NCBI RefSeq assembly: GCF_009936275.1
Contig: NZ_AP019797.1
Span: 1,231,501 to 1,295,500, forward strand
Direction of reading: 5' to 3'
DNA from: Rhodothermus marinus
GTDB lineage: Bacteria; Bacteroidota; Rhodothermia; Rhodothermales; Rhodothermaceae
Length of the DNA: 64,000 nucleotides
Shown here piece after piece: positions 34,296-44,500 of this stretch. The translations under genes were made by a program, and so were the position numbers. The notes under the pieces are model-generated. The model did no database searches. It was not told where the DNA came from and worked only from the letters and a program-made list of their open reading frames with translations. The stretch's first letter is position 1. Each line of letters begins with the position of its first letter.

Positions 34296-35663
34296 ATGAA
34301 ACGGCTCTGGATCGTACTGCTACTGGCCGGATGGACACTGGCAGGAAAGACGCAGCCGGTAACGAAGCAGCCGGATCCTTACATCCAGCAGTTGCTGGCG
34401 CGCGTCTCGGCCGATTCGATCGAGGCGAACATCCGCCGGCTGGCCGCCTTCGGTACGCGGCATACGCTTTCGCCGACCGAAAACGATACGTTCGGCATCG
34501 GGGCCGCCCGTCGCTGGATCAAACGAACGCTCGAACGCTACGCGGCGGCCGGCGGCGGACGCATGGAGGTATTTTTCGACCGCTTCTGGTACGGACCGGA
34601 CGGCCGCGGTGTGGATCGGCGCGTGGAGATCGTTAACGTGATCGCTCGCCTGCCCGGCACCGATCCTGAAGACGACCGCATTTTCATCGTCAGCGGCCAT
34701 TACGACAGCCGCGTGAGCGACGTGATGGATTCGCTTTCGTACGCGCCGGGCGCCTCGGACGACGCCAGCGGGACAGCCGCCGTCATGGAAATGGCCCGGG
34801 TGCTGGCCGGTGAGCGCTTTCCGGCCACGATTCTGTTCGTGGCGATGGCGGCCGAGGAGCAGGGGCTCCTCGGCGCCCGACATCTGGCGGCCATGGCCGA
34901 CTCGCTGGGCTGGAACGTGGCCGGGATGTTCACGCTGGACATCATCGGCAATACCGAGGGCGACAACGGCGTGCGCGACAACCGGACGGTGCGCGTCTTT
35001 TCGGAAGGAGTGCCCTCGGCCGAAACGCTGCAGCAGGCCCGTCTGCGCCAGGCTATCGGCGGCGAAAACGACAGTCCGTCCCGCCAGCTTGCCCGCTACC
35101 TGCACGAGATCGGCGCGCGCTATGTGCCCGAGCTCCACGTGAAGCTGATCTTCCGGCGCGACCGCTTCCTGAGGGGCGGCGACCATATTCCGTTCAACGA
35201 GCGCGGCTTTGCGGCCGTCCGACTCACCGAGCCCAACGAATCCTACACGCGCCAGCATCAGGACGTGCGCGTCGAGAACGGCATCGCCTACGGCGACGTG
35301 CCCGACCGTGTGGATTTCGATTACGTGGCACGGGTGACCCGTCTGATGACAGCTGTGCTGGCCAACCTGGCGATGGCCCCGCCGCCACCCGCAGCCGCCT
35401 ATATCGACGCGCGGGGGCTCTCGGTCGATACCCGGCTGCTCTGGGAGCCTCCGCGGGCCGGACGCGACCGGCTGGCGGGCTACTACGTGCTCGTGCGTGA
35501 GACCACCGCTCCGCAATGGCAGCAGAAGTGGTTCGTGCCGGCCACGGACACCAGCTACACCTTCGTGGGCTGGTCGAAGGACGATTACTTCTTCGGCATT
35601 CAGTCGGTGGATGCACAGGGCCACGAAAGCCGCATCCTGTTTCCTGTCCCTCGATTCCGTTAA
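34296..35663 (+). CDS. M28 family zinc aminopeptidase, secreted
   Basis: 455 aa from the ATG at 34296 (GGATGGGGG precedes it). Signal peptide RLWIVLLLAGWTLAG. The co-catalytic zinc ligands of family M28 are visible in order: H and D in IFIVSGHYDSR, D in GASDDASGTAAVME, E pair in MAAEEQGLLGARH, D in TLDIIGNTEGDN and H in RGGDHIPFNERGF. The C-terminal ~100 residues look like a fibronectin type III-like domain (TRLLWEPPRAGRDRLAGYYVLVRE). A secreted peptidase for peptide scavenging is expected. It sits 19 bp upstream of the amidase and likely shares its transcript. Confidence 0.92.
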   Translation: MKRLWIVLLLAGWTLAGKTQPVTKQPDPYIQQLLARVSADSIEANIRRLAAFGTRHTLSPTENDTFGIGAARRWIKRTLERYAAAGGGRMEVFFDRFWYGPDGRGVDRRVEIVNVIARLPGTDPEDDRIFIVSGHYDSRVSDVMDSLSYAPGASDDASGTAAVMEMARVLAGERFPATILFVAMAAEEQGLLGARHLAAMADSLGWNVAGMFTLDIIGNTEGDNGVRDNRTVRVFSEGVPSAETLQQARLRQAIGGENDSPSRQLARYLHEIGARYVPELHVKLIFRRDRFLRGGDHIPFNERGFAAVRLTEPNESYTRQHQDVRVENGIAYGDVPDRVDFDYVARVTRLMTAVLANLAMAPPPPAAAYIDARGLSVDTRLLWEPPRAGRDRLAGYYVLVRETTAPQWQQKWFVPATDTSYTFVGWSKDDYFFGIQSVDAQGHESRILFPVPRFR

Positions 35664-35682
35664 CGCAAACCGCTATAGCGCC

Positions 35683-37383
35683 ATGCCGCTGGATCGTCGT
35701 CTGTTCCTCCAGTACTGCTCGGCGCTGGGGCTGACCGGTACGCTTTTCCCCGGCGTACTGTATGCGAAAATCGAAGAAGGCGAGCCGATCACGCCGGAAA
35801 CGATCGCCTGTGCCGAACGCATCGCCGGCCTGTCTTTTACGGAAGAACAGCGCCAGATGATGGTGGAGGACCTGACCGAGCGCCTGAAGGATTACGAGGC
35901 GATGCGTCAGGTCCCGCTTCCCAACGATGTGATTCCGGCCTTCGTGTTCGATCCGACCATCGGCGGCGAGCCGATCCCGGAAGGAACGGCCGGAATGCGC
36001 TGGGAACCCCGACCGGTGGAGCGGCCGCGCAGCGACGAAGACCTGGCCTTCATGACGGTGGCCGAACTTTCGTACCTGCTCAAGACGCGGCAGGTGCGCT
36101 CGGTGGAACTGACCGAACTGTATCTGGCCCGTCTGAAGCGCTACGATCCCGTGCTGAAGGCCGTTATCACCTATACCGAGGAGCGGGCCATGGCCCAGGC
36201 GCGACAGGCCGACGAAGAGCTGGACGCCGGCCACTGGCGAGGGCCGCTGCACGGCGTGCCCTACGGCGCCAAGGACCTGCTGGCCGTACCCGGCTATCGC
36301 ACGACCTGGGGCGCGAAACCCTACGAAAACCAGGTGCTGGATGTGACGGCTGCCGTGATCGAAAAGCTGGATGCGGCCGGCGCCGTGCTCGTGGCCAAGC
36401 TGACGCTGGGGGCGCTGGCCTGGGGCGACGTGTGGTTCGGCGGCCAGACGAAAAACCCCTGGAACATCGAGCAGGGCTCGAGTGGCTCTTCGGCGGGACC
36501 CGGGGCGGCGGTGGCAGCCGGGCTGGTGCCGTTCGCGATCGGGTCGGAGACGCTGGGTTCGATCGTGTCGCCCTCGACACGTAACGGAGTGACCGGCCAT
36601 CGTCCGACGTTCGGGGCGGTGAGCCGCTACGGGGCCATGACGTTGGCCTGGACGATGGACAAGCTCGGCCCCATGGCCCGTTCGGCCGAGGATTGCGCGC
36701 TCGTGTTCGATGTGATCCGGGGACGCGACCCGCGCGATCCGAGTACGCGCGATATGCCGTTCCCCTTCGATCCGAACTTCGACGTGCGGCAACTGCGCGT
36801 GGGCTATCTGGCCGAAGCCTTTGAGGAAGATTACGAGAACCGGGAAGCCGACCTGCAGACGCTCCAGGTGCTGCGCGACCTGGGCATTGAACTGAAGCCC
36901 ATCCGCCTGCCGGACGACCTGCCCGTCTCGGCCATGCTGCTCACACTGGAAGTGGAGGCGGCCGCCGCCTTTGATGAACTGACCCGGACAGGCGGGGTGG
37001 ACCTGATGGTCCGGCAGGGACGCAACACCTGGCCGCATGTGTTCCGGGTGGCGCGTTTTGTGCCGGCAGTCGAGTTTCTGCAGGCCAACCGCATCCGCAC
37101 GCTGCTCATGCAGCGGATGGCCGAGGTTTTCCAAGAGGTGGACGTGTTCGTTTCACCGACGTTCGGCGGTGGAACACTTCGCATTACGAACCTGACGGGC
37201 CATCCCTGCGTGTGCGTGCCGAACGCCTTCCATCCGCTGAAAGACAACCCGCTGTCGCCGCGTCGCCGGCCCGGCAGCATCACGTTCATCGGCGGCCTGT
37301 ATCGGGATGCCGAGGTGCTCATGCTGGCGCACGCCTACCAGCAGGCCACCGATTTTCACCGGCGCCGCCCGCCGATTCGTTGA
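35683..37383 (+). CDS. Amidase signature enzyme, Tat-exported
   Basis: 566 aa from the ATG at 35683 (start of the Tat-like signal LDRRLFLQYCSALGLTGTLFPG with twin arginines). Amidase-signature catalytic triad: Lys197 in GVPYGAKDLL, cis-Ser near 269 in QGSSGSSAGPG and nucleophile Ser293 in SETLGSIVSPS. About 100 residues precede the catalytic core. Family members hydrolyse varied amides, so the substrate cannot be named. Located between an M28 peptidase and a LacI regulator, it may act with the peptidase on periplasmic peptides. Confidence 0.9.
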   Translation: MPLDRRLFLQYCSALGLTGTLFPGVLYAKIEEGEPITPETIACAERIAGLSFTEEQRQMMVEDLTERLKDYEAMRQVPLPNDVIPAFVFDPTIGGEPIPEGTAGMRWEPRPVERPRSDEDLAFMTVAELSYLLKTRQVRSVELTELYLARLKRYDPVLKAVITYTEERAMAQARQADEELDAGHWRGPLHGVPYGAKDLLAVPGYRTTWGAKPYENQVLDVTAAVIEKLDAAGAVLVAKLTLGALAWGDVWFGGQTKNPWNIEQGSSGSSAGPGAAVAAGLVPFAIGSETLGSIVSPSTRNGVTGHRPTFGAVSRYGAMTLAWTMDKLGPMARSAEDCALVFDVIRGRDPRDPSTRDMPFPFDPNFDVRQLRVGYLAEAFEEDYENREADLQTLQVLRDLGIELKPIRLPDDLPVSAMLLTLEVEAAAAFDELTRTGGVDLMVRQGRNTWPHVFRVARFVPAVEFLQANRIRTLLMQRMAEVFQEVDVFVSPTFGGGTLRITNLTGHPCVCVPNAFHPLKDNPLSPRRRPGSITFIGGLYRDAEVLMLAHAYQQATDFHRRRPPIR

Positions 37384-37459
37384 AAATGCCTGGAATGAAG
37401 GGATTCATTTTTGTAAATTATTGCGAAAGCCCTTACCTCATGCAACGGAGCATACTCCC

Positions 37460-38509
37460 ATGAAAAAGCGCGTGACCATTGCCGATGTGGCCCGGAAGGC
37501 CGGGGTTTCGGTGGGGACGGTTTCCGCGGTGCTGAACAACCGGCCGACCGTTCGCGAGCATACGCGACGGCGGGTACTGGCGGCCATCGAAGAACTGGGC
37601 TATCAGCCCTCGCCTTCGGCGCGGGCGCTGGGCGCCATGCAGGGCGACGGGAAGGTCTTCGAGCCGGCGATCGGGTTGATCATCAAAGAGATGGACAATC
37701 CGTTCTACTCGGAGGTGGTCATCGGAGCGCAGGAATATCTGGCGTCGCGCGGGTACATTTCGTTTGTGTGCACTTCGGAGGGGAGCTACGAAAAAGAAGG
37801 CGAGCTGCTCAGGGCCTTTCAGAACCGGTACGTGCAGGGTGCGGTGATTGCGCCGGTACTGGATGCGCGGGCCGATCTATCCCATCTGTTCATGCTGCGA
37901 CGGGCCGAATATCCTTTCGTGCTGCTGGAGGCCGTGCAGGGGTTGCAGGTGAACGTGGTCAGCGTCGATAACGTCCGGGCCGCGCAGATGGCCGTCAGCT
38001 ATCTGATCGAGCGCGGGCATGAACGCATCGTGCATTTTGCCGGGCCGCCCTACACGCAGCACACGCGCGACCGCATTCTGGGCGTGGAGAAAGCTTTCAG
38101 CCAGTCGCATTTGCGTTTTACCGACGAGGTGATCATTCCGGCCGGGGCGCACCTGCAGGACGGTTACGAAGCGGCGCTGGAGTATTTCCGCACGCACCGC
38201 GACAGCTTGCCCACGGGCGTGACCTGTTTCAACGACCTGGTGGCAATGGGCGTGCTCCGGGCATTGCACGAACTGGGGATTCGCGTGCCCGAGGAGGTAT
38301 CGGTGATCGGGTTCGACGACATTCCGATGGCCGCCTATCTGAGCACGCCGCTGACGAGCGTACGCGTGCCCAAGCGCGAGATGGGCGCCCGCGCGGCCGA
38401 GCTGTTGCTGGAGTTGATCGAAGCGCACGACCGGGGCGAACAGCTCCCTCCGCGGCATATCGTACTGGAAGCCGAGCTTGTCGAACGCGCCACCACACGG
38501 GCGTTGTAA
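37460..38509 (+). CDS. LacI-family transcriptional regulator
   Basis: 349 aa from the ATG at 37460; upstream in-frame sequence is the end of the amidase region. The helix-turn-helix reads KRVTIADVARKAGVSVGTVSAVLNNRPTVREHTRRRVLAAIEELGYQPS, followed by a periplasmic-binding-like effector domain (SVIGFDDIPMAAYLSTPLTSVRVPKREMGARAAELL). Likely binds a sugar or xylo-oligosaccharide and controls the xylan locus that starts 266 bp downstream. It is also 76 bp after the amidase gene. No operator palindrome was identified with confidence. Confidence 0.93.
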   Translation: MKKRVTIADVARKAGVSVGTVSAVLNNRPTVREHTRRRVLAAIEELGYQPSPSARALGAMQGDGKVFEPAIGLIIKEMDNPFYSEVVIGAQEYLASRGYISFVCTSEGSYEKEGELLRAFQNRYVQGAVIAPVLDARADLSHLFMLRRAEYPFVLLEAVQGLQVNVVSVDNVRAAQMAVSYLIERGHERIVHFAGPPYTQHTRDRILGVEKAFSQSHLRFTDEVIIPAGAHLQDGYEAALEYFRTHRDSLPTGVTCFNDLVAMGVLRALHELGIRVPEEVSVIGFDDIPMAAYLSTPLTSVRVPKREMGARAAELLLELIEAHDRGEQLPPRHIVLEAELVERATTRAL

Positions 38510-38653
38510 AAACACCCCTACAGAATAGCAGGTCTGATTTTGCCGTTTTGAATCGGTAAAACTGTTTGATTTTCCCGATTTTCGAAAAGCGATTCCGGAG
38601 TCTAGTCTTTAGTTGGCAGATTAGAAGAGATAAGCAGGGTACTTACCGAGGGA

Positions 38654-38683
38654 TTGACACATTTGTACCACTGTGTTATCTTG
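38654..38683 (+). promoter_or_regulatory. Putative promoter of the xylan locus
   Basis: TTGACA at 38654-38659 and a TATCTTG box at 38677-38683, 20 nt from the TTG core, fit the Bacteroidota pattern with one missing T. It lies in the otherwise empty 266 bp between the LacI gene and the first receptor gene. Confidence 0.5.
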
Positions 38684-38775
38684 GAGGAAAAGTGAATTTT
38701 GAACCGATTCATTGTAGGGAGAAGGTGTATTGAAGGGAAGCGATCCTGCCATGAAAGACAAACCTGAATGGTCTT

Positions 38776-41535
38776 ATGAAGCGTTTTTTGTTGTTGCTGC
38801 TGGGTGGGGGGCTGATGACGATGGTCGTTCGGGCCGGCACAACCGGTAAGATTGCCGGCTATGTGACCGATGCGGCCACAGGTGAGCCGCTACCCGGCGT
38901 GCAGGTCTACATCGAAGAGACGATGCAGGGGACGACCACCGATGCGGAAGGTTACTATGTGATCATCAATGTGAAGCCGGGGACCTATACGCTGGTCTTC
39001 AAATACGTGGGATATGCGGATGTGCGGGTGGAAAACGTGCGCGTGGAGGTGGACAAAACCACCACGATCAACGTCCAGATGCAGGAGACGGTGATTCAGG
39101 GGGAAGAGGTAGTGGTAGTGGCTGAACGGCCAATTGTGCAGATTGACCGGACGACCACGACGGCGTTCGTCGGTGAGGAAGAGCTGGAGGCATTGCCCGT
39201 TACGAATATCGGAGAGGTCATCAATCAGCAGGCGGGTGTGGTGGACGGCCACTTCCGGGGTGGACGCCTTGGTGAGGTAGCCTATCTGATCAACGGCGTG
39301 CCCATCAATAACCCCTATACCAACAGCGCTGCGCTGGAGGTCGAAAAGAACATGGTCTCGGCGCTGGAGGTGATCAGCGGCGTCTTTAATGCCGAGTATG
39401 GCCAGGCCATGTCGGGCGTGGTGAACATTGTAACGAAAGGGGTTCCAAGAAAATGGACCGGTTCGTTTTCGGCCGAAATCGGCGGAATCGCCAGTAACCG
39501 GAAGCTGGAATTCGTCAAGCGGCTGGCGCCACCTGGAAACGGCCTGCGCTACGATGATTTTACCTCGGAGATGGTGCCCTATTCCAAAGCGGCGGGCTTT
39601 CCGGGACATGAGGATCTGCAGTTTTCACTGGGAGGGCCGCTGCTGCAGGATAAGCTGGGGATTCGGGTAACGGGCCGCTATCTCTATACCGAGGGGCATG
39701 TGATCGGTCGCCGACTCTTCATGCCCTCGGACTCCTCTCAGAACCTGAGTTCGGGTAATCCGGAGACCTGGATCATTGAGTCGACCGGCGATCAGAAGTT
39801 TGTACCCTCGCATATGCGCCGCTATTCCATCAACGGGGCGCTGACCTACCAGATTACGCCGGGCGTACGCTTTGAGTACAATCTGCTCTGGCAGGACGCC
39901 ACCGGACGCAACATTAACCATCAACAGAAATATGTGCCCGACGGCATCAACCGCTGGTTCAACAACAGCCAGTTCCATCTCTTCAGCCTGCGTCTTACGC
40001 CCAATGCCCATTCATTTGCCAACATCAACTACAGCTATCTGCGCGATGCCGGTGCCTCGCGGCTGTACGACATTCCGAAGGATTTCAAAGAGACGGGCAT
40101 CTTGGATCGGCGCTACGTTTCGTCCAGGCTCAGTTCGCTGGAAGGTGGGAATGCCTTTGATGTTGGCGGTAACGACCTTTACAATGCCAGCGACCTGACC
40201 GTTACGCATACGATTCTGGCCGATTACACAAACCAGATCAACCAGGTACACCAGATCAAGGCAGGCTTCTCGGCTCGGTTGCATCGCATTCGAAACGGGA
40301 GCTATGGCATTGAGGTCAGCTCGCGCACGGGCTGGCTGCCGATGCCTTCGCCGGATCCCTACGGCCGTGACACGCTGCGGGCCGATCCGTACGAGCTGGC
40401 GGCCTACATTCAGGACAAAATGGAGTTCAAAAACCTGATTGTAAATGCGGGAATTCGTTTCGACTATTTCAATCCGGACTACGAAATTCCCATCGACTGG
40501 ACGCAGGCCAACCAACTCTACATTCCGGTCATTGACGAGAACGGTCAGACGACCGGCGACTCACTCTACAACCGAAAGCCGGCACCGGCGCGTTATCAGA
40601 TCAGTCCGCGCCTGGGTATTGCTTTTCCGATTTCGTCCTCCGGCGTGATTCGCTTTTCGGCCGGATTGTTTTTCCAGATTCCGCAGCTCAGCATTCTCTA
40701 CACGAATCCCGAGTACGAAGTCAACCCGCAGGACAACAGCACCTACTTTGGCAATCCGGCCCTGAATCCCGAACGCACGCTGCATTTTGAGGTGGGGCTG
40801 CAGCAGGGGTTGACCGAGGATCTGGGGGTGGAACTCACGCTCTTTTCCAAAGACATCCGAAATCTGACGGGCGTTGAGATTCAACGCGACGTACGCACGA
40901 CGGCCAACTTTGTGCGCTACATTAATCGGGACGTCGGTGTAGCCCGTGGCTTTACCTTCTCGCTTTACCAGCGGCCCGGCGGACCGGTTACCTGGGATGT
41001 TGACTACACGCTCCAGTTTGCCAAAGGCACTTCTTCGAACCCGGACGAAGCCTTTCAGCGCTTCCAGAGTGGTGAGGAGCCGATTCTCTCGCTGGTGCGC
41101 CTGGACTGGGACCGTCGGCACGTACTCAATGCCAGTATCACGCTGAATCCCAGTCCGGCGCTCTCGCTGACAATCTACAGTCGCTACCAGACCGGAACGC
41201 CGTATACCACGGTGCGCCGCTTCATTCGCTCCTACATCAAGAACAACGCCGACCGACCCAGCGGCTTCCTGACCGACCTGCGTATGTACCTGCGGCCGCC
41301 GGTCTTCAACAACCGGCTCAGCCTGATCCTGCAGGTCGACAATCTCTTTGATGCCAGGATTCACTACGGCGTCTATGAAGATACGGGGCGAGGTGACGAG
41401 TCGGTGACCAAAGAACAGTACGAACGGACGGGCACCCGTCCGGGTGGCGTTAACAGCCTGGACGAGTATTTCTACCGCCAGGACTGGTTCTCGCCGCCGC
41501 GGCGGGTCTACTTTGGCCTTCGCTACGATTTCTGA
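38776..41535 (+). CDS. TonB-dependent outer-membrane receptor
   Basis: 919 aa. Signal peptide KRFLLLLLGGGLMTMVVRA, then a carboxypeptidase-regulatory-like beta domain GYVTDAATGEPLPGVQVYIEE...TDAEGYYVIINVKPGTYTL (residues about 25-110). Next is a plug with PVTNIGEVINQQAGVV and a 22-strand barrel ending in aromatic F (GLRYDF). No STN domain. It is the first gene of the xylan locus. It is not followed by SusD but by a 1143-aa secreted protein and a PorV-like protein, an arrangement seen widely in Rhodothermota-like genomes. No clear Shine-Dalgarno precedes the ATG. Confidence 0.9.
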   Translation: MKRFLLLLLGGGLMTMVVRAGTTGKIAGYVTDAATGEPLPGVQVYIEETMQGTTTDAEGYYVIINVKPGTYTLVFKYVGYADVRVENVRVEVDKTTTINVQMQETVIQGEEVVVVAERPIVQIDRTTTTAFVGEEELEALPVTNIGEVINQQAGVVDGHFRGGRLGEVAYLINGVPINNPYTNSAALEVEKNMVSALEVISGVFNAEYGQAMSGVVNIVTKGVPRKWTGSFSAEIGGIASNRKLEFVKRLAPPGNGLRYDDFTSEMVPYSKAAGFPGHEDLQFSLGGPLLQDKLGIRVTGRYLYTEGHVIGRRLFMPSDSSQNLSSGNPETWIIESTGDQKFVPSHMRRYSINGALTYQITPGVRFEYNLLWQDATGRNINHQQKYVPDGINRWFNNSQFHLFSLRLTPNAHSFANINYSYLRDAGASRLYDIPKDFKETGILDRRYVSSRLSSLEGGNAFDVGGNDLYNASDLTVTHTILADYTNQINQVHQIKAGFSARLHRIRNGSYGIEVSSRTGWLPMPSPDPYGRDTLRADPYELAAYIQDKMEFKNLIVNAGIRFDYFNPDYEIPIDWTQANQLYIPVIDENGQTTGDSLYNRKPAPARYQISPRLGIAFPISSSGVIRFSAGLFFQIPQLSILYTNPEYEVNPQDNSTYFGNPALNPERTLHFEVGLQQGLTEDLGVELTLFSKDIRNLTGVEIQRDVRTTANFVRYINRDVGVARGFTFSLYQRPGGPVTWDVDYTLQFAKGTSSNPDEAFQRFQSGEEPILSLVRLDWDRRHVLNASITLNPSPALSLTIYSRYQTGTPYTTVRRFIRSYIKNNADRPSGFLTDLRMYLRPPVFNNRLSLILQVDNLFDARIHYGVYEDTGRGDESVTKEQYERTGTRPGGVNSLDEYFYRQDWFSPPRRVYFGLRYDF

Positions 41536-41558
41536 ACGCAACAGAGGGTGTACGTACC

Positions 41559-44500
41559 ATGCAGTTCGGACGGTTACATCGGTGGTTGGGGCTGGGATTG
41601 TTGCTGCTGCTTGCAGGCAGTGCCCGCGCGCAGGAAGGAACGACCATTCCGCCCGAATATCGGGGCACGGAAGATGCCGTGGCGCGGGGCATCATGAACG
41701 GCAATTTGATCGAGACAAACTACCGCAACCACGGCGAGATGGCCCGCTGGAACGATATGCCCTGGGGTATCTGGCCCAAGACGATCGGTGGGCGCCATAT
41801 CGACGGGATCGGCGTGGTCGTGGTCGGACTGGTCCGGGGCGAGCGGGCCAAGTGGAGCCAGCCGCCTTACAATTTCTGGCCGCCTGGTACGCCCGATACG
41901 CTGCTCAATCCCGTGAGCATTCACTATCGCTCGGCAGGCACCAAGGTGGATCCGGCCACCGGACGGGTCTGGGGGTGGTTGCCGCTGCCCGGCTTCCACA
42001 ATCCCTTCCGGCGTGATCCCATCACCAACCAGCGGCAGCCCGTACCGGCCATCAGTACCGACCCGACGTCTTGGCCCCCCTTCTGGCCCGACAAGCTCAG
42101 TGAACCGGACGATCCCGGCTGGCCCGGGAAGTGGAATGGGATGTTCGGCAAGGGCGTCTTCAACGCTGACCAGGAAAGTTTCTATGTGATGGACGACCTG
42201 TCCGATGCCGAGTACCTGATCGATCCCGCAACGGGACGGCCTAACAGTCAGTACGGTATCTATTACCCGGATCCGTTCGATTCGACCAAGGGAGGGATCG
42301 GTCTGCAGGTCAATGTGCGGTTGCTGCAATGGGCCAACATCCTCGCCGAAGATGTGATGTTCATGATCTACCGCATCACCAATCTGGGCCAGACAAATTT
42401 CGGCGAGGTGCTTTCGGATCTGACGAACGTCCCGGATCCCAAGACCGGCCTGTATTTCGCGCAATTCGTGGATTACGGCATGGGTAACGAAGAAACAGAC
42501 GAAAGCGCGGCCTTCAACCCGCAGATTGACGTGGCCTATGGCTGGGACCACGATGGCATCGGCCAGCACATGACCGGTGGCACCTACAAGCTGGGCTACG
42601 TCGGGTTTGCCTTCCTGGAAAGTCCGGCCAACGACCACGATGGCCTCGATAATGACGAGGACGGCATTACGGACGAAAGCCGCTTCAGCGGTCCGGGCTT
42701 TCTCATCGAAGGCCGCGACAATATCCGCGCCTATGTGGAGGCCAATTATAACATGGCCAACTTCGAGCGGCATTATGGCCCCCTGGAGAATCGTCGGGCT
42801 TATCTGGCCGGGCGCTGGTGGACCGGTGATGAAGATCTGGACTGGGTGGGCTTCGACGACGCCAACAACAACGGCGTCTGTGACGAGGGTGAGTTGCTGA
42901 ACGACGACGTGGGTCGCGACGGACTGAATCCCTATGACCTTGGCTACCCCGGGCCTGATACCGGTGAGTGCGATAATCAGCCCTCGATTCGTGAGCCTAA
43001 CTTTGACGAAGTGGATATCGACGAGAGCGACCAGATTGGACTGACCGGCTTCCACCTGGGGACGCGGCCTTTCTATGAGGCAGGAGATAATCTGCGTGAC
43101 GATACCTGGATGTGGGCGCGCATCCGGGAATCGCAGTTCCGGCTGGGGCAGGAGCCGCGTCAGCTTGTGGCCAACGTCGAACCGTTCCTGAACTTTAGCT
43201 CTGGCCCTGTCGAGCTGGGCCCCAACGAAACAGACTTTTTCTCGCTGGGCTGGATCTTCGGCGAAGACGAGGAGGACTTTTTCAAAAATCGTCAGACCGT
43301 TCAGCGCATCTACGATGCCGACTACCGCTTTGCCCAGCCGCCTATCATGCCCACGCTGAAGGCGGAGGCCGGCGACGGCTACGTGGTGCTCTCCTGGGAT
43401 ACGCTGGCGCTTCGAAGCTTCGACCGCTTTACGCAGCAGTTCGATTTTGAAGGATTCAAGCTTTACAAGGGTACTGATCCGCTCTTTTCTGATGCCCGGG
43501 TCATCACAAACGCCAGCGGAGTGCCCACCTTCTATAAGCCCATTGCTCAGTGGGACCTGGTCAACGAATATGCGGGCAATGTGCCGGTCCTGGAAAACAC
43601 GGCCTTCTTCAACCTGGGCAGCAACACCGGGCTCCAGTTCAGCTATATCGACCGTGATGTGGTCAACGGCAAAACGTACTACTACGCCATCGTAGCCTAC
43701 GATCACGGCTATCGGCCCGAGCCCGACTCGCTGAATCCCAATCCGGAGCCCATTGACCCGCAGGAAAACGTCTTCAGCATCAACGTAGACCAGGCCGGTA
43801 ACATCCGGGGGCATTCGCCCAATGTGGCGATTGTGACACCTCGAGCCCGGGCGGCCGGTTATGTGCCTGCCTCGACAAACGAAGACCTCAGTAAGCCCAC
43901 CGAAGGCATCGGTACCGGTCACATTGAAGTCACCGTGGTCAACAGTGAGGCGATCAATCCGAACGTGGTCTATAAGCTGACCTTTTCGGATACTTCCGGT
44001 ACGGGCGATACCTATCGCACCACGCATTACACGCTCTGGAATGCCACGACAAACGAGGTGCTTATTCCGCGCACGCCGTTGATCGAGTCGCCCCAGAAGA
44101 CCGTGGCCGTGGACGGCTTCGTGATCACCATCTACAACGACGCGCTGGAGGTGGACTGGAGCCGGACCGGCTGGGTGGGGCAGGACCCGGAAACCGGCGA
44201 GGAAGTCTTCAACCTGAATCCGCGTCCGCTGGAAGGGTACGAGACAAACTGGGTGGTCTCTATCGAAACGGACCAGACGAACTTTGCAGCAGCGGCTCCT
44301 TACGAGTACGAAATCTGGTGGGCCGACTCGCTTTACCGCACGCCCAATCGCCCCTATCCGGGTCACCTGCGGCGCGTGGAGATTCCGATCTGGTGCCGTA
44401 ACCTGACCACTGGCGAGCAGTGCCACCTGCTGGTGCGTGATCTGAATGAAAACGGCCAGGTGGACCTGCCGGGCGATGCGCTGGTGGTTGCCGATGTACG

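Noticed and set aside
38751-38850. Short ORF opening at an ATG with a better ribosome-binding site than the receptor gene
   Set aside because: It encodes 32 codons with no features, overlapping the receptor in another frame; it is probably chance.
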